Below, one piece after another: positions 1 through 8,982 of a stretch of 64,000 bases of DNA. The notes under the pieces were generated by a model. The model was not told the DNA's origin and ran no database searches. It saw only the letters and a program-made list of their open reading frames with translations. This DNA is from Aliiglaciecola sp041538045 (GTDB taxonomy: Bacteria > Pseudomonadota > Gammaproteobacteria > Enterobacterales > Alteromonadaceae). A program made the position numbers and the translations under genes. Position 1 is the stretch's first letter. Each line of letters opens with the position of its first letter. The DNA lies in contig NZ_JBGOSE010000013.1 of the NCBI RefSeq assembly GCF_041538045.1, positions 1-64,000 on the forward strand. The letters are read 5' to 3'.

Positions 1-108
1 TAGAACTGTAGTGATTGCCGCTGTTAGCGTCGTTTTACCATGGTCAACGTGGCCAATTGTACCGACGTTTACGTGGGGTTTCGTACGTTCAAACTTTTCT
101 TTTGCCAT
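1..108 (-). CDS. tuf: Elongation factor Tu, N-terminal fragment (runs off window)
   Basis: The first 36 codons of EF-Tu, the GTPase that delivers aminoacyl-tRNA to the ribosome. Translation of the reverse strand from the ATG at 106-108 begins MAKEKFERTKPHVNVGTIGH and continues through the P-loop GHVDHGKTT, which is diagnostic. The rest lies left of base 1. Four tRNA genes lie directly upstream on the same strand, the arrangement of E. coli tufB, so this copy is most likely tufB-like and co-transcribed with them. Whether a second tuf copy exists cannot be seen here. Confidence 0.97.
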   Translation of the reverse strand, partial: MAKEKFERTKPHVNVGTIGHVDHGKTTLTAAITTVL

Positions 109-168
109 CTTAAATTTTTCCTAGCAAAGTAATTAAAAAAAACCTAATCAATAAGTTGGGGGGAGAAC

Positions 169-244
169 TGGTGCTGATAGGCAGATTCGAACTGCCGACC
201 TCACCCTTACCAAGGGTGCGCTCTACCAACTGAGCCATATCAGC
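169..244 (-). tRNA. thrT: tRNA-Thr (anticodon GGT)
   Basis: A 76-base cloverleaf with the CCA end encoded. The anticodon arm CACCC-TTGGTAA-GGGTG carries GGT, reading ACC/ACU. The T-loop TTCGAAT and D-arm GCTCAGTTGGTAGAGC are visible. It is the last tRNA before tuf, as thrT is in E. coli. Confidence 0.97.
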
Positions 245-252
245 ACTAAATT

Positions 253-327
<75 letters not shown>

Positions 328-419
328 AAACCTATTCTCTATCCACCTTGTTGAAAGTGGTGGCGTGACACATTGCGTCACACCATACACCTGATTAAAC
401 TGCAGGTGCACAGTAAAAA

Positions 420-504
420 TGGTGGAGGGGGCAGGATTCGAACCTGCGAAGGCTGAGCCGGCAGATTTACAGTCTGCTCCCGTTGACCGCTTGGGTACCC
501 CTCC
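420..504 (-). tRNA. tyrU: tRNA-Tyr (anticodon GTA)
   Basis: An 85-base type II tRNA with a long variable arm and encoded CCA. The anticodon stem GCAGA/TCTGC encloses a loop with GTA. The acceptor GGAGGGG pairs with CCCCTCC. It sits between the upstream tRNA-Thr and tRNA-Gly, as in E. coli thrU-tyrU-glyT-thrT. About 90 bases separate it from tRNA-Gly. Confidence 0.97.
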
Positions 505-512
505 AGGATTGA

Positions 513-588
<76 letters not shown>

Positions 589-608
589 ACTGCATCAAGT
601 GGGTGCGC

Positions 609-637
609 ATTCTAGAGTAATGATCCTATGGGCGCAA
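609..637 (-). promoter_or_regulatory. Sigma-70 promoter of the tRNA-tuf operon
   Basis: On the minus strand a -35 box TTGCGC (632-637) and a -10 box TAGAAT (609-614) are exactly 17 bases apart. They are followed by the G+C-rich bases GCGCACCC (601-608) between the -10 and the first tRNA. A GC-rich discriminator is the hallmark of stable-RNA promoters under ppGpp (stringent) control, so growth-rate control is a reasonable inference. Confidence 0.75.
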
Positions 638-777
638 GAGTATATTTCGAAAAAATAAGGAAAAAATGCAGATTTATTTAAATTAATGGTTTAGTTGCCT
701 AAAAAACCTACTGATGAAGAGAATTAGCAAAAATAATTGTGTTTTTTTACAGCAATTTTTAATGAGAATATTTTAAA

Positions 778-1506
778 TTATTTTTTAGGAATAAAACGAC
801 TTAAGCCTTCTAAAACCAAATCTGGTTTAAATTGCACTTTTTCATCAACAATATTTTTAAGCAAAGCTCCATCTCCACCGCACAAAAATATTCTGTAATC
901 CTCGTTATAAGCTTTAATTAATTTGCGGGTACTGTACAGAAAACCTTCTAACATCGCCAAGCCCCCCATATTGACGCACTCAGGCGTGCTTTTGCCAAGA
1001 ATTAACGATTCAGGAGTTTGCTTGTCACCAAACACCTTTGAAGTTTGACTTGTTACCGCACTACGCATTAATTGAAACCCCGGTGCAATCCATCCGCCTA
1101 AATGCTGATTATCAACGATGACATCACAAGTAGCAGCTGTGCCTAAATCTAATATAGCGACGGGTAACTGAGTATGTATGCGGGAACCGAGAACTGCTAA
1201 CCAGCGATCAATGCCCAGAGTTTGAAACTGTTGATATGCACAACTAATCCCAAAGGCTGATGTTTCTGTTACCACCTGTTTGAAGGGGATATCGTAGGAT
1301 AAACATAACTGTTTAATTGTTTGTACAACTTGATCATTTTGAACACTTGCAGCTATCACATACTGCGCGTGACGGATTTGCTGATCTAGGTCTTCAATGG
1401 ACTCACAGACTTGAGTGCAAACTTTACTCTCAGCACTGGCAACTTGCGCATACTTAATTCGACTATTGCCAACATCTATCAATAGAATATCATGCTGGTC
1501 GGACAC
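778..1506 (-). CDS. coaX: Type III pantothenate kinase
   Basis: Catalyses ATP-dependent phosphorylation of pantothenate, the first step of coenzyme A synthesis. The ASKHA-fold motifs are visible: the phosphate loop DVGNSRIK near the N-terminus, GIDRW, DLGTAATCD and GGWIAPG. Length is about 242 residues from the GTG at 1504-1506, usual for CoaX. That start lies behind GGGGGG, puts the DVGN motif close to the N-terminus as in other CoaX proteins, and overlaps the 3' end of birA by 17 bases. ATG codons at 1521 and 1542 give longer versions with an unusual extra tail. E. coli has the unrelated type I kinase coaA near birA and murB, so type III here is a non-orthologous replacement at a similar place. 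Confidence 0.9.
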   Translation of the reverse strand: MSDQHDILLIDVGNSRIKYAQVASAESKVCTQVCESIEDLDQQIRHAQYVIAASVQNDQVVQTIKQLCLSYDIPFKQVVTETSAFGISCAYQQFQTLGIDRWLAVLGSRIHTQLPVAILDLGTAATCDVIVDNQHLGGWIAPGFQLMRSAVTSQTSKVFGDKQTPESLILGKSTPECVNMGGLAMLEGFLYSTRKLIKAYNEDYRIFLCGGDGALLKNIVDEKVQFKPDLVLEGLSRFIPKK

Positions 1507-2458
1507 TAATTTCCCCCCCATGATACGTTTCAAGTTTGCCATCTTTTTCTAATAATAAAGCACCATCATCAGCAATACCTTTGACTGTGCCAGATACGCT
1601 CTCGTTACCGATCATTAATTTAACTGGCTTATCATAAAAATAATCTAACTCTGCCCAAGTGTGAATATAGGGCTTTAAACCATGCTCTTCAAAAGTATTT
1701 AATGCTTTAGTTAGTTCATCAATTAACGCAGCAGCAAGCTCATTTCTATCAATTGTCATTCCTGTGGCCTGGGCCAAATCCGTCCAAGGTTGGTCGATTT
1801 CCAATTTTTTAGCGGGTAAGTCAATATTTAGCCCGATACCCAAAATACAATCACAGGCGGCGCCCATTTGACCTTCTACTTCAACTAAAATACCTGCTAG
1901 CTTCTTATCTTGCAGATAAACATCGTTTGGCCATTTAAGCATCGCACCTTTTACGGAAAGTTTTTGTAAGGCGTTAACTACGGCAATACCAATTACCAGA
2001 CTCAAGCCGTTAATTGCTTGATATCCACCAGCAAAGGACCAGAACATCGACATATAAATACTTGAACCATAGGGCGATACCCAAGTGCGTCCTCTGCGGC
2101 CTCTTCCGGCTGTCTGCGCTTCAGCTAAGCACACATAACCATTACTTGGGGCAACCTTCATATCTCTAATAAATTGATTCGTGGAGTCAATTACATTTTG
2201 TACATTTATCTGCGATTGCATAACTTGTGGTAATAACTGGGCGATTTTGCGGTGCTCTAACAAAGTCAAAGGTTTAGCTAAACGATATCCTTTACCGGTC
2301 ACACTAAATATATCTAAACCTAAGTCACATAAACCTTTAATATGTTTTGAAACAGCTGCTCGACTCAGGCCAAGCTCTTGGCCTAATAGTTCACCAGAAT
2401 GGAATTGCCCATCAGCCAAGCGTTGCAAAATCAAGGTACGAGAAAAATTAAACGTCAC
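1490..2458 (-). CDS. birA: Bifunctional biotin--protein ligase / biotin operon repressor
   Basis: Activates biotin to biotinyl-AMP and transfers it to biotin carboxyl carrier protein; the holo-repressor form binds the bio operator. The first ~60 residues form a winged helix-turn-helix (ELGLSRAAVSKHIKGL), so this is the DNA-binding class. The catalytic loop GRGRRGRTWVSPYG lies near residue 118, followed by KWPNDVYL and KLAGILVE of the biotin pocket and a C-terminal SH3-like domain ending GGEISVRPA. At 322 residues it matches E. coli BirA (321). It overlaps murB by 4 bases and coaX by 17, so the three genes form one transcript. Confidence 0.96.
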   Translation of the reverse strand: MTFNFSRTLILQRLADGQFHSGELLGQELGLSRAAVSKHIKGLCDLGLDIFSVTGKGYRLAKPLTLLEHRKIAQLLPQVMQSQINVQNVIDSTNQFIRDMKVAPSNGYVCLAEAQTAGRGRRGRTWVSPYGSSIYMSMFWSFAGGYQAINGLSLVIGIAVVNALQKLSVKGAMLKWPNDVYLQDKKLAGILVEVEGQMGAACDCILGIGLNIDLPAKKLEIDQPWTDLAQATGMTIDRNELAAALIDELTKALNTFEEHGLKPYIHTWAELDYFYDKPVKLMIGNESVSGTVKGIADDGALLLEKDGKLETYHGGEISVRPA

Positions 2459-3453
2459 AGCATTACCAACCCTTTTTTACCGATTAAACGCACTTCGTTT
2501 TCTAAGTGGATAGAAAATGTATTTTCTACTTTCGTTTGAATTTGACGCGCCATTTCTAACAATTCTGCCCCGTTACCCTGACCGTTATTAGTGAGTACTA
2601 GAGGCTGATTTGGGTGGCACTGAATGCCCCCTAATTGTTTTCCCTTAAATCCTAGGTGGTCGATCAACCAAGCTGCAGGCACTTTTACGCTATTGTGATC
2701 CACCGGAAAGCATGGCAAATCAGGCCAATCACATTGCAAACTTGCGTAATGTTTATTGCTTACTAGTGGATTTTTAAAAAAGCTACCAGCGTTACCAATT
2801 TCATTAGGATCTGGCAGTTTGGCTTTACGGATAGCTATCACTTGATTAAAAATTTGTTCCGGACTAGGTTGTTTGAGTTTGGCTAACTCCCCGTAGTGAT
2901 TGCATGCTTGCCAACGTTTTGGAATATGCAGTACTACCTGAGTGATAATGACTTTTCCGGCCAAGTGACGTTTAAATACGCTATCTCGATAACCAAACTG
3001 ACATTCTTCATTAGATAATATATGTTTTTCACCGGTGCTAATTTCAGTGCACACCACTTCCTTGATAAACTGATTTAATTCAACACCGTAAGCGCCAATG
3101 TTTTGTATCGGCGCAGCGCCTACAGAGCCCGGTATCAAGGCCAGATTTTCCAGTCCAAAAATGTTATTTTGCATGCAGAAACGCACTAATTGGTGCCAGT
3201 TTTCGCCGCTACTAACTGTCAATTGATAATAATCACTAAACTCTTCGACTGTCTTACCTTTAGAATCTATTTTGATTACTGAGCCATCAAAATCGTCCAA
3301 AAAGATACAATTACTGCCTTCGCCAAGAACCCACAAAGGCCCTTCAATGTATTCTAAAATTGAGAAGTCATTATCAACTGAAATCAATTGTTTGCTGTGC
3401 GCAGTTAGCCCAAAAGTGTGCAGAGATGTAAGTGAATGCAAGGTTGCTTCCAA
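2455..3453 (-). CDS. murB: UDP-N-acetylenolpyruvoylglucosamine reductase
   Basis: Reduces the enolpyruvyl group made by MurA to give UDP-N-acetylmuramate in cytoplasmic peptidoglycan precursor synthesis, using FAD and NADPH. The FAD-binding domain shows LGEGSN and IPGSVGAAPIQNIGAYG. The substrate domain shows YRDSVFK, the catalytic serine in GNAGSFFKNP and the C-terminal Glu in ENEVRLIG. The YRDS loop and 332 residues mark the type I (E. coli-like) enzyme. It is first in murB-birA-coaX and probably carries the promoter; about 160 bases separate it from the preceding gene's terminator. Confidence 0.97.
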   Translation of the reverse strand: MEATLHSLTSLHTFGLTAHSKQLISVDNDFSILEYIEGPLWVLGEGSNCIFLDDFDGSVIKIDSKGKTVEEFSDYYQLTVSSGENWHQLVRFCMQNNIFGLENLALIPGSVGAAPIQNIGAYGVELNQFIKEVVCTEISTGEKHILSNEECQFGYRDSVFKRHLAGKVIITQVVLHIPKRWQACNHYGELAKLKQPSPEQIFNQVIAIRKAKLPDPNEIGNAGSFFKNPLVSNKHYASLQCDWPDLPCFPVDHNSVKVPAAWLIDHLGFKGKQLGGIQCHPNQPLVLTNNGQGNGAELLEMARQIQTKVENTFSIHLENEVRLIGKKGLVML

Positions 3454-3596
3454 TATATTTTTGCTCAGTTTAACGAAAAGAGGCTAGTTGTAACAAGTAT
3501 TGCGTTAACTTTGGTCTGATAATTGCTGAATTCGGTCAGATGATGACTGAAAATATCAACCAAATAAACCTGAGTCCGAGGTTAAATTAATCTGCA

Positions 3597-3625
3597 AATA
3601 AAAAAGCCCGACTTTCATCGGGCTT
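3597..3625 (-). terminator. Rho-independent terminator after the S9 oligopeptidase
   Basis: On the minus strand an 8-bp perfect stem AAGCCCGA/TCGGGCTT with a 6-base loop is followed by TTTTATTT. It starts about 25 bases past the stop of the gene ending at 3651 and insulates it from murB. Confidence 0.9.
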
Positions 3626-3650
3626 GAGTAGTTATCAGTTAATCTCGCAT

Positions 3651-5810
3651 CTATTGGTCGATACCATGACTCTTCAAAATAAACGCATACTCTTCTGCGT
3701 AATCACGTAGTCGGCCATATCTACCGCTATTAGCGAAATGCCCTGCCCCCATATTAATACGCATAATAAGCAGGTTGTCATCGGTTTTCATCTCACGCAT
3801 CTTAGCTGTCCATTTAGCCGGTTCCCAGTAAGTAACACGCGGGTCATTGATACCGCCACTCACTAACATAGGCGGGTAATCTTTAGCTACAATGTTGTCA
3901 TAAGGAGAATAACTCGCGATAAGATCGTAGGCTGCAGAATCTTCTATGGGATTGCCCCACTCCGACCATTCAGGAGGGGTAAGTGGCAGTGACGCATCAA
4001 GCATGGTATTAAGCACGTCCACAAAAGGTACTCCTAGCGTAACAGAACGCCATAATTCTGGTGCCTGATTGGTTACCGCACCCATCAACTCACCACCAGC
4101 ACTACGACCAGAAATAGAGATATTGCCTTCAGACACATACTTTTCTTTAACTAAATAGCGTGCTGCATCAACAAAATCATTAAAGGCATTATTACGTTTT
4201 TCAAGTTTACCGTCCAAATACCACTTATACCCTAGGATATTGCTTCCGCGCACATGCGCTATGGCAAAAGCAAAACCTCTATCTAATAAACTCAATCTTA
4301 GTGTCGAAAAGCCTGGAGGAACTGTGATCCCATAGGCTCCGTAACCATATAAATGCAATGGTTGCTCACCGTTCTTATTAAAACCTTTTTTGTACACAAT
4401 GGAAACCGGAACCTCGATACCATCTCTTGAGGGCGCCATAATACGTTCAGTCACATATTGAGATTTATCATAACCAGATGGAACTTCGTTTACTTTTCTA
4501 GTCTGTAAGGATTTAGCTCCAAAGTCGTAATCGAAAACAGTATGGGGGGTTACCATAGATTCATAATCAACACGCACAAAGTTTTGCTCAAACTCTGAAC
4601 TATTACCTAAAGAAGCCGAGTAAACCTGCTCTGGAAATTCAACATCATGTGAGTTTCCTTGGTAATCTCGAATGCGAATTTTATCAATTCCTTTCTCTCT
4701 AGCTTGTAATACTATGAAGTCTTTGAAGGTTTGTATTCCTATCAAGTACAGGTCGTCAGAACCTTCAATTAAAGTTTGCCAGTTATCAAAGCTTGGTTGC
4801 TCATCATCCACACTGGCTAAGCGGAAATTCTTATGGGTGTCATTAGCTAAAATATAGAACTTGCCATTGGCATGGTCGACAATGCTGGAAAAACCTTGCT
4901 CTCTAGCAATTAATTTGGTTGGCGTAGCAAACAAATCGTTACTTGCTAACACGTGATATTCCGTCACTTCCCGTTGACCAGAAGAAAGAATCAAATATTG
5001 TTTATCGCTGCTGTAATTGAATCCTAAGAAAAAGCCGTCATCTGCTTCACTAATCAATATTTTGTCTTCAGCAATATCACTACCAATTTTATGAACATTT
5101 ACACTTGCTGTACGCCACTTATCTTTTTCCAGTTTTCCGTAGATAATTGATTGGCTATCAGCACTAAATGCAACCGAACCATTGAGTTCAGGAATTTCAT
5201 CTTCTAAATACGTGCCTGTTTGCAGGTCTACAATACGAGCAATATAACGTTCTGCTCCATCGGTGTTGAATGAGTAAACTAAGAAACGGTTGTCTGGGCT
5301 AATGTCCCAGCCACCTAAACTGAAATAGTCAAAATCTTTGGCTAACTTAGTTTCATCAAGAAAAACCACTTCTTCACCGGTGGCAATATTTTTGCGGCTG
5401 CGAGTGCGATACTCTTCTCCTTCACGATAATACCAACGATATTCATAGCCGTTATCGATCCAAGGAACAGATTCGTCTTTTTCGTTAATACGACCTTTAA
5501 ACTCCTCAAAAATAGTGTCGATTAATGGCTTGTTTGGTGCTAAAAATTCGTCGAAATAACTATTTTCTTTAGTCAAATAATCGAGAATAGGTTTGTCATC
5601 TACTTCAGGGTAACCAGAGTCTTTGAGCCAATTGTAAGGGTCGCTTAACTCTTTTCCATGATACTTCGCAGTATATTCTTGTTTTGCCGCTACTGGAGCT
5701 GCAGTGGTGAGTTGTTTTAATCTTGGATAAGTTTGCATTTCAGGTTCTTTGTTGTTTGAGCAGGCCGATAGAAAAATACCGGAGACCAGTAAAGTGACAG
5801 CTATACGCAT
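3651..5810 (-). CDS. S9A family oligopeptidase B-like serine peptidase, lipoprotein
   Basis: A 719-residue prolyl oligopeptidase family enzyme. The N-terminal beta-propeller covers roughly residues 60-440 and the alpha/beta-hydrolase domain the rest. The catalytic triad is recognisable: Ser in GRSAGGE (about 570), Asp in GGINDPRV (about 655) and His in GAGHFANSG (about 690). The local pattern is that of oligopeptidase B, which cuts after Arg/Lys in short peptides. Unlike cytoplasmic E. coli PtrB, it begins with a lipoprotein signal, LLVSGIFLSAC then SNN; Ser after the Cys suggests outer-membrane sorting. It is monocistronic with its own terminator. A role in degrading periplasmic peptides for nutrition is inference. 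Confidence 0.9.
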   Translation of the reverse strand: MRIAVTLLVSGIFLSACSNNKEPEMQTYPRLKQLTTAAPVAAKQEYTAKYHGKELSDPYNWLKDSGYPEVDDKPILDYLTKENSYFDEFLAPNKPLIDTIFEEFKGRINEKDESVPWIDNGYEYRWYYREGEEYRTRSRKNIATGEEVVFLDETKLAKDFDYFSLGGWDISPDNRFLVYSFNTDGAERYIARIVDLQTGTYLEDEIPELNGSVAFSADSQSIIYGKLEKDKWRTASVNVHKIGSDIAEDKILISEADDGFFLGFNYSSDKQYLILSSGQREVTEYHVLASNDLFATPTKLIAREQGFSSIVDHANGKFYILANDTHKNFRLASVDDEQPSFDNWQTLIEGSDDLYLIGIQTFKDFIVLQAREKGIDKIRIRDYQGNSHDVEFPEQVYSASLGNSSEFEQNFVRVDYESMVTPHTVFDYDFGAKSLQTRKVNEVPSGYDKSQYVTERIMAPSRDGIEVPVSIVYKKGFNKNGEQPLHLYGYGAYGITVPPGFSTLRLSLLDRGFAFAIAHVRGSNILGYKWYLDGKLEKRNNAFNDFVDAARYLVKEKYVSEGNISISGRSAGGELMGAVTNQAPELWRSVTLGVPFVDVLNTMLDASLPLTPPEWSEWGNPIEDSAAYDLIASYSPYDNIVAKDYPPMLVSGGINDPRVTYWEPAKWTAKMREMKTDDNLLIMRINMGAGHFANSGRYGRLRDYAEEYAFILKSHGIDQ

Positions 5811-5904
5811 TGGAGAAATGTCCCTATTTTGTTGTTTAAGTTTTATAATACGGAGAGTTAAAAAATTTACCAGATAAAATAAGTAACTGAATATTTAAAA
5901 CGAT

Positions 5905-6477
5905 TTAGGAACCACTACGAGATAGCGGAAAGCGCTCTAGGAGTTGCTCTATGGCGACACTCTGAGCTTTCGCTAAACTTCCACTGTTGTCTGTCTTAAA
6001 GTCATGATTATTGGTTGCTGACCATACTAACCTATCATTAACTAGGACTTTCATACTGACCACCGCTACCGGTATTTGATCTGAACCTATTGGCAGACTC
6101 ACTCCGCCGCCAATACTTACGCCACCTGACCGACCAAACGAACCAGTCCCAAGTCCAATAGAAAAACTACTATCGTTATCTCGATAGTCAATGTAATGAT
6201 CGAGTTCAACCACTGCGTCGGTATAGCCGACGTCACCTATCAATTTGTTATTGGCTTCTAGAAATTGCGAGACTTGTGAAATAAGACGGTTGGCACTCAA
6301 ACTGTCTGCTGTATTTTTGGAGATCACAGAGTAACTCTTAAAATTCCCGAAATTGGTATTTTGGTCTGTGTCCATAAGAATATTATTAGAGCTACAGGCA
6401 CTAATAAACATAAGGGCAAGACCCAAACTGAGAATAAGAGTTAGACGTGACAAAAGGTGATTGAAATGGGATGACAT
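5905..6477 (-). CDS. DUF4136 domain lipoprotein
   Basis: A 190-residue putative lipoprotein. The signal peptide ends in the lipobox FISAC (Cys about residue 28), followed by SSN. The mature part has the DUF4136 pattern: NFGNFKSYSVIS near the N-terminus, then a charged stretch and a Gly/Ser-rich segment (GLGTGSFGRSGGVSIGGG), and a C-terminal amphipathic helix with AIEQLLERFP. The family's function is not established. It stands alone, about 95 bases upstream of the S9 peptidase, and may share transcription with it. Confidence 0.8.
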   Translation of the reverse strand: MSSHFNHLLSRLTLILSLGLALMFISACSSNNILMDTDQNTNFGNFKSYSVISKNTADSLSANRLISQVSQFLEANNKLIGDVGYTDAVVELDHYIDYRDNDSSFSIGLGTGSFGRSGGVSIGGGVSLPIGSDQIPVAVVSMKVLVNDRLVWSATNNHDFKTDNSGSLAKAQSVAIEQLLERFPLSRSGS

Positions 6478-6608
6478 GGAAATTCCTTTGTGAAGTCAAC
6501 TGTTCGACACTACGACTACTAAAAAGTTTAGTTGAATTTCTTTAAGGAACACAATCCGCATGCCAATAAATGACGATACGGATTTATATATTATGCGTTT
6601 ACAGAATT

Positions 6609-7922
6609 TTAAGAGGCGCTTAGTTCAGCCTGTAATTGCTCAGTAGAGGATTTTTCCGATTGTACGAACTTACTCCACTGTTGAGCCATACCGCGACTTG
6701 TAGGGTGCTTTTCCGCTTCAGAGAGTTGATTCAAGGCATCCACATAACGCTTCTGATTAAAATAGGACATACCTAACACTAAATGTGTTGTACCTTGATT
6801 TCTCAAGCCTCCTTTTTCTAAGGCAGTTTGAGCACTTTCAATAGCTTCTTCAAACCTGTCCATATTTAACAGAATTTGCGCAAGCTGGGCGTCTAACTCT
6901 CCGTCTTCCGATAAAGCTGCCGCTGAACGCATCACAGGTACGGCTTTTTCATGCTCTTTCGCTAAGGTCCAGGTTTGCGCTAAAAATTTTAGGTTCCGAA
7001 GGTTTTTCTCTAGAACACCATTTTCCATGGCTTGTTCCATTAACCTTGCTCCTTTGTAAGGAACTTGATGATAGTAATAAAGTTGCGCCAAATTGAAAAC
7101 GTCAGCGGCTTTGGTGATGTAATCACTTTGATAGGCAGCTTCAAGAATTGCTAACTGTTTCTTTTCAAAGCCTAGTTCACCGTACATGCCAGCAAGTTGT
7201 ACCCAGTACTCAGGACGATCAAATAACTTAACCATCTTCTCTAGCACTTTAGTGACTTTTTCTGGCTGTTTTAATTCATAGTAAATAGCTCGTTGTAGCA
7301 CGTACCAGTTCTCGTCTACCTTGTAGCCCTCTTCACTATTTTCTTGCTGTAAAATTGCTTCGTTAATATATTCAGAGGCCGCGTTATAGTCTTTTTTCTG
7401 GTACATGGCTTGGGCTTTGAGCACTAAATTTTTAACCGGCAACTTACCTGGCTGTAATGCTTCCCAACGCTCTAGGTAATCAATGGTTTTATCATAGTTA
7501 CCGCGCATCATTTGTAATTGAGCCAAACTAAACAATGTGCTTTGTTCAAATGATTCAGGAATCGGTTGTTGCTCTACAACAGTCTCAAATGAAGCGATTG
7601 CTTTATCATAATCTTCAACATTGTAGTAAATAAAACCATAGAAGTTATGCAACATGGCCAGCTCATAGCTGTTCATAGAGCTTTCTTTCGACTTTACAAC
7701 ATCCAATATTTCTAGGGCTTCTGCGGTATTACCTTCATCCGCCACTTTTTGCGCTCTGGCCAATTGATCGTATACACGAGTACGAAGGGCTGGGGTTCTG
7801 CGCGTTTTTCTTTCACTGGCACTGTTATCTTGAGCCACCGCAGCAGGTGCAGTTACTACTGAAGATACCAGTGTGAATGAGCTTGCCAATAAGATGGCTA
7901 AAATGCATTGGGTTATTTTCAT
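6609..7922 (-). CDS. Periplasmic TPR protein of the TonB2 operon
   Basis: A 437-residue protein with a cleavable signal peptide (about 30 residues, ending AVAQ) and then almost entirely tetratricopeptide-type helix pairs, for example AMLHNFYGFIYYNVEDYDKA and GTTHLVLGMSYFNQKRYVDA. TPR arrays are protein-protein scaffolds. It is the last gene of a six-gene operon, 13 bases after tonB. TPR proteins at this position are common beside TonB2 systems of Vibrio, Shewanella and Alteromonas, where their precise role is unclear. A periplasmic partner of TonB or TtpC is a reasonable inference. Confidence 0.85.
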   Translation of the reverse strand: MKITQCILAILLASSFTLVSSVVTAPAAVAQDNSASERKTRRTPALRTRVYDQLARAQKVADEGNTAEALEILDVVKSKESSMNSYELAMLHNFYGFIYYNVEDYDKAIASFETVVEQQPIPESFEQSTLFSLAQLQMMRGNYDKTIDYLERWEALQPGKLPVKNLVLKAQAMYQKKDYNAASEYINEAILQQENSEEGYKVDENWYVLQRAIYYELKQPEKVTKVLEKMVKLFDRPEYWVQLAGMYGELGFEKKQLAILEAAYQSDYITKAADVFNLAQLYYYHQVPYKGARLMEQAMENGVLEKNLRNLKFLAQTWTLAKEHEKAVPVMRSAAALSEDGELDAQLAQILLNMDRFEEAIESAQTALEKGGLRNQGTTHLVLGMSYFNQKRYVDALNQLSEAEKHPTSRGMAQQWSKFVQSEKSSTEQLQAELSAS

Positions 7923-7935
7923 GCGTGCCTCTTAG

Positions 7936-8544
7936 TTAACCATCGATCTGGAAAGTAATGCGATTTTGCACACCAGACACTTCTGCTGGTTCACCATTTA
8001 CAACTCTAGGTTTATATTTGAATTTCTGAGCGGCATCCATCGCTGCTTGGTTAAAGATATCGGGTGGCGTCGCTTCAACCACACGAATGTCTTTTACCGC
8101 ACCTAACTTAGACACGGTAAATTCAACAATAACAAAGCCTTCAATACCGCGGGACAAAGCTCTGCGCGGATACACAGGCGCAACTTTTACGATAGGAAGA
8201 TATTCTCCGTCACCAGATTCCAGTGCTAAACCACCACCTAGGGCAACATCACCACCTACATCAGCTTCAAAGGCAATACCACTGCCATCAGCATCGGGCG
8301 TTGGCGAGTCCATTTGTGGCTGCTCCATCTGCGGGGGCGGCTCTTTAGGTGGAGGCGGCTTACGTGGCTTACGGTCTTTTTGTTCCACCGTTTCTTCTTT
8401 TTTCAAGCGCACGAAATCAAGCACCGCACCGGGCTTAGGATCTTCTAACGTCTTATCACCACTGGCGATAAGGGCTTGCATTAGAAAAAACAAACTCACC
8501 GTGATGAAAAACGCCACTACAACTGCTAGAAGGAGTCTTGCCAT
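7936..8544 (-). CDS. tonB2: TonB2-type energy transducer
   Basis: Couples the inner-membrane proton motive force to TonB-dependent outer-membrane receptors. It has a single N-terminal membrane anchor (about residues 4-28), a proline-rich spacer (KPRKPPPPKEPPPQ), a Gly-rich segment and a C-terminal TonB domain with VYPRRALSRGIEGFVIVEF and FKYKPRVVNGEP. At 202 residues it is of the short TonB2 class. It follows exbD by 6 bases. Confidence 0.94.
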   Translation of the reverse strand: MARLLLAVVVAFFITVSLFFLMQALIASGDKTLEDPKPGAVLDFVRLKKEETVEQKDRKPRKPPPPKEPPPQMEQPQMDSPTPDADGSGIAFEADVGGDVALGGGLALESGDGEYLPIVKVAPVYPRRALSRGIEGFVIVEFTVSKLGAVKDIRVVEATPPDIFNQAAMDAAQKFKYKPRVVNGEPAEVSGVQNRITFQIDG

Positions 8545-8550
8545 TACATT

Positions 8551-8952
8551 CTACTCTTGTGCTGCAATAGAAACGTCGTAGACACCCGCTGCCCGCGATG
8601 CATCCATGACTTTAATAAGCGTTTCAGTAGTCGCTTTGCGGTCAGCTTGAATTACCACGGTACCCTGTGGGTTTTCAGCTTTTAAACGTTCAATATTTGC
8701 CTGCACTGCGCGTACGTCTACTCTGCGTTTATTAATCCAAATTTCACCTTTGTCGCTTATCGCCACTAAGATGTTGGCACGATCTTTCTTCACTGCGGTT
8801 GCCGCTTCAGGTCGATTTACATCGATACCTGACTCTTTAACAAACGAAGCGGTTACGATAAAGAAGATCAACATGATAAATACCACGTCCAACATGGGTG
8901 TCATGTCGATTGTCGCTTCTTCTTCTTCCACTAAATTCTGAATTTTTCTCAT
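8551..8952 (-). CDS. exbD2: ExbD-type biopolymer transport protein
   Basis: A 133-residue inner-membrane protein with one transmembrane helix and a periplasmic domain. The hallmark motif IDMTPMLDVVFIMLIFFIV contains the essential membrane aspartate (about residue 22) of the ExbD/TolR proton channel. It works in complex with ExbB and TonB. It sits between exbB (30 bases upstream) and tonB2 (6 bases downstream). Confidence 0.95.
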   Translation of the reverse strand: MRKIQNLVEEEEATIDMTPMLDVVFIMLIFFIVTASFVKESGIDVNRPEAATAVKKDRANILVAISDKGEIWINKRRVDVRAVQANIERLKAENPQGTVVIQADRKATTETLIKVMDASRAAGVYDVSIAAQE

Positions 8953-8982
8953 AAATACTCTTTCTTCACGCTGACCTTAGGC

